Assembly (NCBI RefSeq): GCF_023145695.1
Contig: NZ_JAJHVV010000005.1
Span: 62,001 to 126,000 of the forward strand
Direction of reading: 5' to 3'
Length of the DNA stretch: 64,000 nt
From: Vibrio amylolyticus
GTDB taxonomy: Bacteria > Pseudomonadota > Gammaproteobacteria > Enterobacterales > Vibrionaceae
Shown here piece after piece: positions 36,128 through 45,504 of the stretch. How positions within the stretch are numbered: the first letter of the stretch is position 1; every line of letters starts with the position of its first letter. Both the position numbers and the translations under genes were made by a program. The notes beneath the pieces were generated by a model. That model saw only the letters and a program-made list of their open reading frames with translations. It ran no database searches and was not told the origin of the DNA.

Positions 36128-37450
36128 ATGAGAAGAGAAAGCATCATGAACAATAAAGCTCAACGAAAAAACATAATGTTGCCAAAAGACGCGCCGGCGA
36201 AGCGAATGAATATTATGACCAAGCCAATTGGCTCTGCTTGTAATATTGATTGCACCTACTGTTACTATTTAAGTAAAGAAGAATTGTTAGGTCATGAACG
36301 TGGTTGTGAAACGACGATGTCTCCTGACATGCTTGAAAACTATATCAAAACCTACATCGAGCAACACAATTTTCCAGAAATCGTTTTCCACTGGCAAGGT
36401 GGTGAGCCGACCCTATTAGGAGTTAACTTTTTTCGTGATGTGGTACGGCTACAAAAAAAATACTGCTCGAAAGGCGTAAAGATAGAAAACAACTTACAAA
36501 CTAACGGCACATTACTTAATGATGAGTGGGGAAAGTTTTTAAGTAAGAACAAATTCTTGGTTGGTTTGAGTATTGATGGCCCAGAGATGATCCACAATGC
36601 GTATCGTACTAACCGTTCCGGCCGAGGAACGTTCAAACAAACGATGAAAGGCGTCGAAATACTCCATAAGCATAAGGTGAGCTTTGCAACGTTAACGTGT
36701 GTTAATAATCTGACGGGCGCAAACCCTCTTGAAGTATATCGCTTTCTACGCGATGTGATCCGCTCGCCACAGATGCAGTTTATCCCGATTGTTGAACCTA
36801 AGTCGTTTCGAGATACCGCACCTCAAAAGTGGTCTGAAGATGAGATCCTATTCCAAGGCATGCCAGAAACCGAGCCAAGCCATCCCAACTCTATTGTAGA
36901 AGCTTGGTGCGTATCACCTTCGCAATGGGGCTCCTTTCTATGCACCATCTTCGATGAGTGGCTAGAGAACGATACTGGGCAGATTAACGTCCCTTATTTC
37001 GAATCGTGTGTGGAAACGTGGATGGGGCGTGTTAACCCACTTTGTACACTTGCACCTATGTGCGGAAAAGGTTTAGCGATAGAGCACAATGGCGATGTAT
37101 TCGCTTGTGACCATTATGTCTACCCAGACTACAAGCTCGGTAACATTAACGACAGCTCCTTAGATGACATGCAGTTCTCTCAAGGGCAAGAAGAGTTTGG
37201 GCGCGCTAAAGAATCGACCTTACCTAAACAGTGCCGTGAATGTCCTTACCAATTTGCCTGCTTTGGTGAATGCCCTAAAAACCGTTTTATTAAAACGCTC
37301 GATGGAGAGTTAGGCCTGAACTACTTATGCGCGGGCTGGAAGCAGTTTTTCACTCATATTGACCCTTATATATCGATGGTTGTTGCGACTATGGGGTATC
37401 CGGTTCGCAAAGGCATTAATGCTGATGCAATGAAAATAAACTTTAAGTAA
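36128..37450 (+). CDS. Anaerobic-type sulfatase maturase (radical SAM, SPASM)
   Basis: A radical SAM enzyme that oxidises the sulfatase cysteine to formylglycine. The cluster motif CNIDCTYC (C38, C42, C45) is the CxxxCxxC signature, and FHWQGGEPTLLG is the GGE motif. The C-terminal SPASM-type region has the expected cysteines (CTLAPMCG, ACDHY, QCRECPYQFACFGECPKNR) for two auxiliary clusters. Length 440 is slightly above the usual 370-420. ATG 36128 or ATG 36146 may be the start. It leads an operon of eight further genes. Confidence 0.95.
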   Translation: MRRESIMNNKAQRKNIMLPKDAPAKRMNIMTKPIGSACNIDCTYCYYLSKEELLGHERGCETTMSPDMLENYIKTYIEQHNFPEIVFHWQGGEPTLLGVNFFRDVVRLQKKYCSKGVKIENNLQTNGTLLNDEWGKFLSKNKFLVGLSIDGPEMIHNAYRTNRSGRGTFKQTMKGVEILHKHKVSFATLTCVNNLTGANPLEVYRFLRDVIRSPQMQFIPIVEPKSFRDTAPQKWSEDEILFQGMPETEPSHPNSIVEAWCVSPSQWGSFLCTIFDEWLENDTGQINVPYFESCVETWMGRVNPLCTLAPMCGKGLAIEHNGDVFACDHYVYPDYKLGNINDSSLDDMQFSQGQEEFGRAKESTLPKQCRECPYQFACFGECPKNRFIKTLDGELGLNYLCAGWKQFFTHIDPYISMVVATMGYPVRKGINADAMKINFK

Positions 37451-37459
37451 GGGCGTAAC

Positions 37460-38011
37460 ATGAAAAGAATATGTTCAGCATTCATTCTGTCCGTTGTATC
37501 AATAATTTCACTCTCAATTGCCCCTGCGGCTCTTTCACAAACAAGCAGTGATGAGAGTGTTTCAACGTTATTCAATCAAACGTCTGTCGATGCGGTAATT
37601 TCCGTGGCGTATCAAACGAAAAGTACTCGATACTCGGAGTTTGCTCAGCTATTCAATCTTTGTCAGAAACACCCTGTAGATGAACGCTGTGGTGAAGAGT
37701 ATAAATTGAAAAAATCCCACTATGAAATTGCGAAATCGAATCATGGGGCGTTGGTGATGGTGAATACACCGGAGTTTCGCTCACTGTTTATGCCACCTGT
37801 GAACTACCCAGAATTTGTCGGCTCGCTCACTGCTTTGGGGTACCTCTCTGAAGAGCAAGAGCAAGAGAAACTGAAGCAAGAGCAAGTATTAGCGGCATTA
37901 AACCAATGGCTTGATTTAAATGGGTTTGATCAGACAACTGAGATCTACTTCATGCACGCCCTTTTAGTTAGAGCTCAAGAGCTTTCTCAACAGTTAGATA
38001 ATCGAGGATAG
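37460..38011 (+). CDS. Exported protein of unknown function in the sulfatase operon
   Basis: 183 residues with a signal peptide (cleavage after ALS). The mature part is mostly helical, with a C-x12-C-like pair around NLCQKHPVDERC that might form a disulfide and a Q/E-rich helix near residue 135. I recognise no family. It starts 9 bases after the maturase stop and ends 5 bases before the next gene. It should be periplasmic and act with the sulfatase or the MoxR/VWA module. Confidence 0.75.
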   Translation: MKRICSAFILSVVSIISLSIAPAALSQTSSDESVSTLFNQTSVDAVISVAYQTKSTRYSEFAQLFNLCQKHPVDERCGEEYKLKKSHYEIAKSNHGALVMVNTPEFRSLFMPPVNYPEFVGSLTALGYLSEEQEQEKLKQEQVLAALNQWLDLNGFDQTTEIYFMHALLVRAQELSQQLDNRG

Positions 38012-38016
38012 CGATT

Positions 38017-39018
38017 ATGAGCAATCAAGTTCATCAACTTAGTCGGGCGGTTATTGCCATTATCATGGTGCTTACTTTTTCGGCCATGAGCTTTGCGGGA
38101 TCACCTCAGAATAACGAGAAAACGAAGAGTAGCCAATCGCCTCAAGAGCTAACGCTCGCGGAGTATTCTCAAAATGAAGCATTGAGCCTTGACCAAAGAG
38201 TACTGGCAACGGCCGCGTTGGGCGAGTTCTATGGCGCCAATGCTGTCATCGCAGTGGGAAGAGCCTCCCGTTCAAGCCACAAAGAGTTGCGTCGTGCAGC
38301 CATTCAAGCTGCTTCGAAATGGCAAGGAAAAGCGAAGTGGGATGTTGTTTCGCCTCTACTTAACGATTCTAATTATTTGGTTAAGCAGGAAGCCGTACGC
38401 ACACTCGTGGTGTTATGGCCGCAGTTATCTCAAGCGTATATTGATGTATTAGGGCCTGCGGTTGACTACCACTTAACTAACTTGCCAACTGACCTAGAGG
38501 GCGATCTTGAAAGAGCGTGGATATACCGTCTTCAAGGTAACGACAGCAATAGTGAGCCACTGTATACGAAGATGCACGCCCGCTATAGTGATCCGCGCGT
38601 ATCGTTAGTAAATGCTGAGTATTTAAAAGACAGAGACAAAAACCAGCAAGCGATATCGTTGTTAGAAACGAGTTTAATTGAATATCCAAACTACGCTGCA
38701 ACCTATTACAGCCTTGGGCTTGCATACTATCGTGCAAGTCGCTCAGAAGAAGCGATAACTCAGCTCAGGCGCTCCTACGAGATCGAACCCTCAAATACCA
38801 AATTTGGCTATGCTTATGCATCTTTGCTCGGCGTTGCTAAGCCCATTGAAGCCGTGAATGTTTTTAAAGACATTTATGCACGTAATCAGCAGCCTACTTA
38901 CTTATACGCATGGTGTAACGCACTCTTAAGCGCTGAGCAGAATGCCGAATCTTGTTTACAAAATCTTGAGAAAGTAGCCCCTAAAGATGTTGTTGTTGAA
39001 CTCAAGCAACGTTATTGA
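38017..39018 (+). CDS. Exported HEAT- and TPR-repeat protein
   Basis: 333 residues with an N-terminal signal sequence. Residues about 50-130 show HEAT-like repeats (LRRAAIQAASKW, VKQEAVRTLVVLW). Residues about 180-300 show TPR units (NQQAISLLETSLIEYPNYAATYYSLG, SEEAITQLRRSYEIEPS). It is a likely periplasmic scaffold. Its position between the maturase and MoxR genes suggests it binds substrate or assembly intermediates. GAGGA precedes ATG 38017. Confidence 0.8.
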   Translation: MSNQVHQLSRAVIAIIMVLTFSAMSFAGSPQNNEKTKSSQSPQELTLAEYSQNEALSLDQRVLATAALGEFYGANAVIAVGRASRSSHKELRRAAIQAASKWQGKAKWDVVSPLLNDSNYLVKQEAVRTLVVLWPQLSQAYIDVLGPAVDYHLTNLPTDLEGDLERAWIYRLQGNDSNSEPLYTKMHARYSDPRVSLVNAEYLKDRDKNQQAISLLETSLIEYPNYAATYYSLGLAYYRASRSEEAITQLRRSYEIEPSNTKFGYAYASLLGVAKPIEAVNVFKDIYARNQQPTYLYAWCNALLSAEQNAESCLQNLEKVAPKDVVVELKQRY

Positions 39019-39050
39019 TTTCTTCTTTTTATATCGTGATGGAAAGTAAA

Positions 39051-40079
39051 ATGCAGACTCCCTCTACCACTAATCACTCTAGCTTTGTCAATTCAAATAC
39101 AGTTCATTCAAACGGGGTGATTTCAACCTTAATCGACAAGGTAAATCAATCGATAGTAGGACAAGAAAATGTCACCAAATCGATGGTGATTGCATTGCTA
39201 ACGGGCGGACATATTCTTTTAGAAGGCTTGCCTGGCACCGCCAAAACAAGGGCTGCAAAAACTTTGTCCGAACTCTTAACGCTAGAGTTTAGTCGAGTTC
39301 AGTTTACACCGGACTTATTGCCTTCAGATGTGACCGGAACTCAGATTTACCACAAGGAAGAATCGTCATTATCCTTTCAACCTGGTCCTATATTTCACTC
39401 GATGGTCCTCGCCGATGAAATCAATCGTGCCCCGGCAAAAGTACAAGCCGCATTATTAGAAGCGATGGCAGAAGGAACGGTGACGGTAGGTGGAAACACG
39501 ATGAAGCTGCCAGAGCCTTTTCTTGTCATTGCAACACAAAACCCAATTGAACAAGAAGGAACATACCCGTTACCAGAAGCTCAAATGGACAGATTTATCA
39601 TGAAGGTGGATGTGAACTACCCAGATGCCAGTGCAGAAATGCAGATTATCGATTTAGTTCGCAAAGAGGAACTAGGTGAAGTCAAAGCTGGTAATAAAGA
39701 ACCCATCGAATTAGTAGGAGCCGCGGAAGGAATCGCGCAGGGAAAAGAAGAAATTAAACATATCTATACGTCCCAACCAATGAAGCAGTATATTGTTGAC
39801 TTGGTGATGGCGACCCGTTTTCCACATCTATACCCTCAATCAAACCTAGCGGCGTGGATAGAAGTGGGTGTGAGCCCTAGAGCCTCAATCTCGCTAGATA
39901 AATGTAGCCGTGCACACGCTTGGATAGAAGGGCGTGACCATGTAACGCCAGACGATGTGAGAAGTGTGGTCAATTCCGTATTGGGCCATCGAATTACCCC
40001 TAGTTTTGAAGCGCTGTCGAACTCGGTTACATCGAAACAAATCGTTGATGAACTGTTACTCAGCGTTCCTCTGACATAG
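39051..40079 (+). CDS. MoxR-family AAA+ ATPase
   Basis: An AAA+ ATPase with Walker A GLPGTAKT, Walker B in MVLADEINRAPAK, sensor 1 in ATQNPIEQEGTYPLPEAQMDRF, and the C-terminal lid (RARSISLDKC... type). This is the MoxR Proper branch, distinct from the RavA copy at 13298. MoxR ATPases act as chaperones with VWA proteins. The frame is open from 39015, but ATG 39051 with GGAAAG upstream is chosen. Confidence 0.92.
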   Translation: MQTPSTTNHSSFVNSNTVHSNGVISTLIDKVNQSIVGQENVTKSMVIALLTGGHILLEGLPGTAKTRAAKTLSELLTLEFSRVQFTPDLLPSDVTGTQIYHKEESSLSFQPGPIFHSMVLADEINRAPAKVQAALLEAMAEGTVTVGGNTMKLPEPFLVIATQNPIEQEGTYPLPEAQMDRFIMKVDVNYPDASAEMQIIDLVRKEELGEVKAGNKEPIELVGAAEGIAQGKEEIKHIYTSQPMKQYIVDLVMATRFPHLYPQSNLAAWIEVGVSPRASISLDKCSRAHAWIEGRDHVTPDDVRSVVNSVLGHRITPSFEALSNSVTSKQIVDELLLSVPLT

Positions 40080-40088
40080 GAGACCGTG

Positions 40089-41033
40089 ATGAACACAGAT
40101 ATTGATCCTAGAGTCGTGGTGAAGTTTGATTCTTTGATGGCGATGAAGTTGAAAACTCGAGGCTTTCGATTACCACCATCGACCAAGCTGGCAAGTCAGT
40201 TATCAGGTTCGAATCGTTCAAGGTATCGAGGTCGTGGCGTAAATTTTGAAGAGTATCGCCAGTATCAAATGGGCGATGATATTCGAAGCTTGGATTGGAG
40301 CGTAACGCAACGTACTGGCGAACCACACATTCGAGTTTACAGCGAAGAGAAAGATCAATCGGTTATTTTATTTGTAGATCAACGCAGCAGTATGTTTTTT
40401 TCATCCATCGATACGATGAAATCGGTCGTTGCTGCTCATATAAGTGCTTGCTGTGCTTGGAAGGTCACTAAAAACAGTGACCGAATTGGGGCGTTATTAT
40501 TTAACGATCATGAGATCAGTTGGTACAAGCCACAGCGTAATTCTGCGCACGTTTCAAGAATTTTACGAACACTCACCGATATGAACAAAGGACTATCGTC
40601 TAAGCAACGCATAGGCAGTCAATCTGGTCTGGAGTCGGGCTTTAGTCGCGGCCTGGCCAAGCTAACTAAGCAAAAGCTAAAAGGAAGCTTAGTGATTATG
40701 GTCAGTGACTTTAATGATTTGACCGAAAACGATTTTTCTCAAATAAAGTGGTTAAAGCAGCACAACGATATTTTAGGCGTTTCGATTAGTGATCCAATGG
40801 AAGCAAACCTCGAGTTCGTCGATTCGGCTAACATTAGCGATGGAGAGTTACAGCTTCCAGTTGGCCCTTCTTTGAATTCAAAATTAGTTCAATACAACAA
40901 AGATAATTCGCTGAAGGACGAACGAATTCGACAACTTATTCAAGCTGGTGGCATTGATGTCATCAAACTGGATACATCTGGCACGCACATCGCTCAATTT
41001 AACCAACAAACAAGTGGAGGTGGCCGTGTCTAG
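40089..41033 (+). CDS. DUF58 protein
   Basis: A 314-residue protein of the DUF58 family found beside MoxR. The signature DDIRSLDWSVTQRTGEPHIRVYSEEKDQ is seen around residues 75-100; the region around it has a VWA-like core with VDQRSSM in place of the MIDAS loop. AGGAG stands 6 bases before ATG 40089 (GTG 40086 is also possible). The stop overlaps the next start by 8 bases. Confidence 0.9.
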   Translation: MNTDIDPRVVVKFDSLMAMKLKTRGFRLPPSTKLASQLSGSNRSRYRGRGVNFEEYRQYQMGDDIRSLDWSVTQRTGEPHIRVYSEEKDQSVILFVDQRSSMFFSSIDTMKSVVAAHISACCAWKVTKNSDRIGALLFNDHEISWYKPQRNSAHVSRILRTLTDMNKGLSSKQRIGSQSGLESGFSRGLAKLTKQKLKGSLVIMVSDFNDLTENDFSQIKWLKQHNDILGVSISDPMEANLEFVDSANISDGELQLPVGPSLNSKLVQYNKDNSLKDERIRQLIQAGGIDVIKLDTSGTHIAQFNQQTSGGGRV

Positions 41034-41532
41034 CAATAACATTCTATTAAAAGACCTCATCGATCCCTCGCTACCTCAGAGCATCAGCTGGTTACCAAGC
41101 ACTATTGGGTGGAAGGTGGCGATGGTCGCATTGGTCGCCATCGTCATTTGGGTCACTCTTCGTTTTTACCGCCAATTAAAATCAGAGTCCTATCGTCGAA
41201 AAGCGATCAAAACGATAAAACAAGCGTCATATACTCATCCAACCACAAAAGAGTTACAGCTAGAGCTGAGGCGGATTAATAGTGTTGTTAAACATGTGGC
41301 ATGTTTCGCATATCCAAACACACAGGTAGCAATGTTATACGGTCAACAATGGGTGTCGTTTCTCAATGACACGACAGCGACCTATGGTATGGATAACCAA
41401 TTATTGAGCCGATGGCAGAGAGACCTTTATAAACCAGAGCTTGAGCACTCATGGAAAATGACTGATCTCAACCGGCTAAAGCTATTGTGCATTACGTGGA
41501 TCAAAACTCATGATAGGAGAGCCTATGATTGA
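41026..41532 (+). CDS. DUF4381-type single-pass membrane protein
   Basis: 168 residues. A membrane helix (KVAMVALVAIVIWVTL) lies near residues 28-45, followed by a cytoplasmic helical region with ELRRINSVVKHVACFAYP and LYGQQWVSFLN. This is the DUF4381 pattern regularly found between DUF58 and VWA genes. The GTG start at 41026 has GGAGG 5 bases upstream and overlaps the preceding stop; its own stop overlaps the next gene by 8 bases. Confidence 0.85.
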   Translation: MSSNNILLKDLIDPSLPQSISWLPSTIGWKVAMVALVAIVIWVTLRFYRQLKSESYRRKAIKTIKQASYTHPTTKELQLELRRINSVVKHVACFAYPNTQVAMLYGQQWVSFLNDTTATYGMDNQLLSRWQRDLYKPELEHSWKMTDLNRLKLLCITWIKTHDRRAYD

Positions 41533-42592
41533 GTTTGAATACAGTTGGCTATTTTTGTTGTTACCCATGCCTATCCTTATTTATTACTTTGCCCCACGCT
41601 ATCAAACTCGAGAGCACGCCATAAAAGTCCCATTTTTTAACCAACTTGTCTCAAGCTTAAATTTGAATGCGACGAGAGGGGCGGGTGATTTAAAGGCAAC
41701 GACTTGGCAACGTTTTTCTTTGGTGTCTGGTTGGGTGCTGATCATTGTCGCCGCGGCGAAACCAATGTGGTTAGGGGCGGAAGAGACTCGGCATTTATCT
41801 GGGCGAGATCTAATGATGCTGGTTGATTTATCAGGCTCTATGGCAACCCGAGATTTTACTAATATAAAAGGGGAGCAGACGACTCGTCTAGCGGCTTCAA
41901 AAGAAGTATTGAATGCATTTAGTCAGCAAAGAGAAGGTGATCGTTTAGGGCTTATCGTATTTGGCGAAGCCGCGTATGTCCAATCTCCGTTTACGCTCGA
42001 CCATAATGCATGGCTAACGCTTTTAAATGAAACAGAGCCGTCGATGGCGGGACCAAGTACCCATTTAGGTGATGCCATTGGGCTAGGGATTAAAACATTC
42101 CTTTCAGAGGTAAGTATTCAAGCTGATCTTGAAGGCCAACAAGCGGCTGTGAAAGTGCGCCAACAGCAAAGAGTCATGATTGTGCTAACCGATGGTAACG
42201 ATACTGATAGTTTAGTTCCCCCCATTGATGCGGCAAAAGTGGCCGCTGAATACAATATAAGGATCCATGTCGTTACGATGGGCAACCCTAATACGGCAGG
42301 TGAACAAGCTATCGACATGGGTGTCATCGAAAAAATCGCAAGCATGACGGGCGGAGAGAGTTTTTTGGCGATGTCTCCAACCGATCTGAGTGAAATCTAC
42401 CAAGCGATACATGAAATAGAGCCTCAAGTTTTTGAGAGCTTTACGTATCGGCCAAAAACGAGTTATCACCATCTTCCTGTGATCATCGCTTTACTGCATC
42501 AACTTGTATTTATGCTTTTTCGAACGCTGAACTTTCCAATACGTTCTTTTCGAAAGCAGCTCATTGCCGGGAAAGGAGTGAGCATAAAATGA
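41525..42592 (+). CDS. BatA-like membrane VWA protein
   Basis: 355 residues: an N-terminal pair of membrane helices, then a VWA domain with the MIDAS motif DLSGS (MLVDLSGSMATRDF), TDGNDTD as a further metal loop, and a hydrophobic C-terminal helix. The layout matches BatA of the aerotolerance operons. AGGAG is 5 bases ahead of ATG 41525. The stop overlaps the following ATG. Confidence 0.9.
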   Translation: MIEFEYSWLFLLLPMPILIYYFAPRYQTREHAIKVPFFNQLVSSLNLNATRGAGDLKATTWQRFSLVSGWVLIIVAAAKPMWLGAEETRHLSGRDLMMLVDLSGSMATRDFTNIKGEQTTRLAASKEVLNAFSQQREGDRLGLIVFGEAAYVQSPFTLDHNAWLTLLNETEPSMAGPSTHLGDAIGLGIKTFLSEVSIQADLEGQQAAVKVRQQQRVMIVLTDGNDTDSLVPPIDAAKVAAEYNIRIHVVTMGNPNTAGEQAIDMGVIEKIASMTGGESFLAMSPTDLSEIYQAIHEIEPQVFESFTYRPKTSYHHLPVIIALLHQLVFMLFRTLNFPIRSFRKQLIAGKGVSIK

Positions 42593-44196
42593 CACTGATG
42601 ACAGCATTAGAAAATTTTCACTTTTTAAGACCGATTTGGTTACTTGTGTTGATGCCAATTTTTGCATTAATCGCATTCAATTGGCATCGAGATGCTAAGC
42701 AGAACGCTTGGACTGAAAAACTTCCTAAGCATTTGTTGAAGGCACTTTTAGTAGAACAACCGAGTTGGACGAGCCGAGTTCCAATTAAAACGCTATCGTT
42801 TATTGTGTTTGTTGCGGTTTTAGTGGCTTCTGGGCCGAGTTGGCATCGTTCTCCTATGCCTTTTGGAGAGAATACAACCCCTCTGGTTGTGGTATTGGAT
42901 GCATCCAGTTCGATGCAACAGCAAGATTTAGCCCCAAGTCGACTGTTTCGAGCAAAGCAGAAAATACTCGAATTGTTAGAGCTAAGAAGCGGCGGATCAA
43001 CGGCGCTGATTGTATATTCTGGAAGTGCGCATACGGCAATGCCGTTGACGCAAGATATCGAGATCTACCGTCCTTTGCTTGAGTCCATTAGCCCTGAAGT
43101 GATGCCTAGAAAAGGAAAGTTTGCAGAATATACATTACCTATCATTGAACAGGTTTTGACAGAAGTTAACCCTGCGGCTTCGATATTGCTTGTGACAGAT
43201 GCCGTTAATACTAAGGCATCCAAAGCTTACCGAGATTACTTTTCTGAAAAGCCATATCAGCTACTGGTTTATGGTATCGGTAATGAAGCGATGACAACCC
43301 CGTACCCAATGGAGAAGAAAGCACTAAGCTCACTGGCGAAAGCATCTGGTGGACAGTTTGTCCCGTTCACTCAAGACAGTGCTGATATAGAGACGTTAGA
43401 GAGCAAAATAGAGGCTTTTGCTGTGCTTTCTGGTGGGGAGGCTGAACCATGGTACGACTCAGGGCATGCGTTGATTTGGCTCATCATACTTCCATACTTA
43501 CTCTGGTTTCGTAAGGGGTGGCTTGTTAAGTGGGGGCTAGTGCTTGTTGTGTGTAACGCTCAATTATTGACAAGCCCAGTCTATGCAAGCGAATTTACTT
43601 GGCGTGATGTTTGGTTAACGAACGATCAGCAGGGCGCACTTGAATATAATAAAGAAAATTACAATAGAGCGGCTGAGCTGTTTGAAAATGAACGTTGGAA
43701 AGCCGATTCGTATTATAGAGCTGGTGAGTACGACATCGCCCAACAATTTTATATGCGAAGTGATGATATTGAATCAAAGTTGGGTGCAGCCGCGGCGCTC
43801 GCTCATATGAAAGAGTACATTGCAGCTAAACAACTGTATGACGAAATACTTGAAAACGATCCAAGTATTGAAGTCGCAACGAGTAATCTTTTTATCGTGA
43901 ACTCAATTATTAAGCACATCGATACCTTCACAAAGAGCCAATCGAACAGTAATGAGCAACAAAGTAGTAAAGAGCGTGGTGACAAGCCGAAAAGCTCGGA
44001 AGGCGTATTGCAAGAAATAGATAGGAAGCAACTTATAAAAGAGACGCTATCAGCAGAAGCGATTCTCAATGATCCTTCCGTTAATGAAAAGTGGATGAAA
44101 CGGGTGGAGAGTGATTTATCGATGTTCATTTCAACCAAGTTTTCTCTGCAGCTTGAACAGGGAAAAGGGCGAGAGACGGAGTGGCGTAATGATTAA
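42589..44196 (+). CDS. VWA-TPR membrane protein (BatB/BatC-like fusion)
   Basis: 535 residues. Two N-terminal membrane helices, a VWA domain with DASSS (LVVVLDASSSMQQQD) as MIDAS, two further helices (about 300-335), then TPR-like repeats (about 345-455) facing the periplasm and a charged low-complexity tail. This joins what are separate batB and batC genes in other species. It overlaps both flanking genes. Confidence 0.88.
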   Translation: MTLMTALENFHFLRPIWLLVLMPIFALIAFNWHRDAKQNAWTEKLPKHLLKALLVEQPSWTSRVPIKTLSFIVFVAVLVASGPSWHRSPMPFGENTTPLVVVLDASSSMQQQDLAPSRLFRAKQKILELLELRSGGSTALIVYSGSAHTAMPLTQDIEIYRPLLESISPEVMPRKGKFAEYTLPIIEQVLTEVNPAASILLVTDAVNTKASKAYRDYFSEKPYQLLVYGIGNEAMTTPYPMEKKALSSLAKASGGQFVPFTQDSADIETLESKIEAFAVLSGGEAEPWYDSGHALIWLIILPYLLWFRKGWLVKWGLVLVVCNAQLLTSPVYASEFTWRDVWLTNDQQGALEYNKENYNRAAELFENERWKADSYYRAGEYDIAQQFYMRSDDIESKLGAAAALAHMKEYIAAKQLYDEILENDPSIEVATSNLFIVNSIIKHIDTFTKSQSNSNEQQSSKERGDKPKSSEGVLQEIDRKQLIKETLSAEAILNDPSVNEKWMKRVESDLSMFISTKFSLQLEQGKGRETEWRND

Positions 44197-45472
44197 TCTA
44201 AACAAGATAAAAACGTGGCTACTCTTTATCGTTTGTCTGTTTTTATGTATAGGACCTGTTCAGGCTAGTACGATAAATGAGCTTAACGCGGAAGGTCGGG
44301 TAAAACTGACAGCGTGGTTAAGTAATGGTGTAGAGTCAGTTGCTCTTCACGAGCAAGTGGTCATAAACATCGAAGTGGCGACGGATACTTGGTTTACCAA
44401 AGGAACGAGAGTTCACCGTATCGAGGTCGATAATGCTTTGGTGGTTAATCGAAGCGCTTTTGCCATTAACTCTACGGAACGTATAAACGGTAAAACTTAC
44501 TCAAAACAATTGTGGGAAATTGTCCTATACCCACTCGAAAGTGGAGAATATCGGGTTCCGCCAATCACGGTCGAGCTAGAAGTTAAGAATGACCGCCAGA
44601 ATGTGAGCGGATTGCTAACTACAATCCCGTTAACGTTTGAAGCTCATAAGCCCATTCCCTACATGGTAGAAAGTCACCATTGGATTACGGCGAGTGAGCT
44701 AGAGATCACGGAAGAGTGGCAAGTGATCCACGCGAATCAAGGTGAATCGACCGATACCGGGCTGCTTAAGCGTGCGTTAGATAAGGAGGTTACCCTTAGT
44801 GTAGGCGATTCGTTAAAGCGGGTAGTGACTACGACAGCAACGGATACGAGCACCATGTTGTTACCTGATCTATTGAACATGCCTAAGGGTATGGACGATA
44901 GATTAACGTTTTATCGGCATGCCACCCAACATGAAGACCGTGAAATACGTGGTGAACGTTATTCTAAGAAAGTCGAGTCAGCAACGTATATCGTCGATCA
45001 AGCAGGAGAGATCACTCTGCCTTCAGTGGATATTTATTGGTGGAACCCTAACAGCAGTAATAATAAAAAAATGACAATACAAAAGTCAGTTTGGCTAGTT
45101 AGCCATACTTATTTATCGTTAATAGATTCGTATAAACATACGATATTAATGGCAACCTTATTTCTTGGTTTGTGTTGTTACCTATTTTACCGTGTCGGAA
45201 AATACTATAAGGAACACCCTTTACCTCGATGGTTTCGGGCGCTCTTAACGTTAAATAATAAATCGGAATCAAAATTTGAAACTATTTTATATGAGATTAA
45301 GTTAGTGAAATTTGGCCAATATAGATTGTTGAGTCACGCTAGCCATTCAAAAGGAACTACTTATGATGATTTAAAAGTTGTTCATGAACGGCATAATCGA
45401 AAGGGGAAATCAAAGCTAAGTCGATTTACTAGAATAAAAATATGGATAAGTTTAACAACCAAAAAGTATTAG
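44189..45472 (+). CDS. BatD-like membrane-anchored protein
   Basis: 427 residues with a signal peptide (LFLCIGPVQAS), beta-rich repeats in the periplasmic part, and a C-terminal membrane helix (HTILMATLFLGLCCYLFYR) leading to a short basic cytoplasmic end. This is the layout of BatD (oxygen-tolerance family). The last gene of the operon; ATG 44189 lies inside the preceding gene, with GGAG upstream. Confidence 0.85.
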   Translation: MINLNKIKTWLLFIVCLFLCIGPVQASTINELNAEGRVKLTAWLSNGVESVALHEQVVINIEVATDTWFTKGTRVHRIEVDNALVVNRSAFAINSTERINGKTYSKQLWEIVLYPLESGEYRVPPITVELEVKNDRQNVSGLLTTIPLTFEAHKPIPYMVESHHWITASELEITEEWQVIHANQGESTDTGLLKRALDKEVTLSVGDSLKRVVTTTATDTSTMLLPDLLNMPKGMDDRLTFYRHATQHEDREIRGERYSKKVESATYIVDQAGEITLPSVDIYWWNPNSSNNKKMTIQKSVWLVSHTYLSLIDSYKHTILMATLFLGLCCYLFYRVGKYYKEHPLPRWFRALLTLNNKSESKFETILYEIKLVKFGQYRLLSHASHSKGTTYDDLKVVHERHNRKGKSKLSRFTRIKIWISLTTKKY

Positions 45473-45504
45473 TTTTTAATATATTCTCTCATTTTTAAGT
45501 AGCC

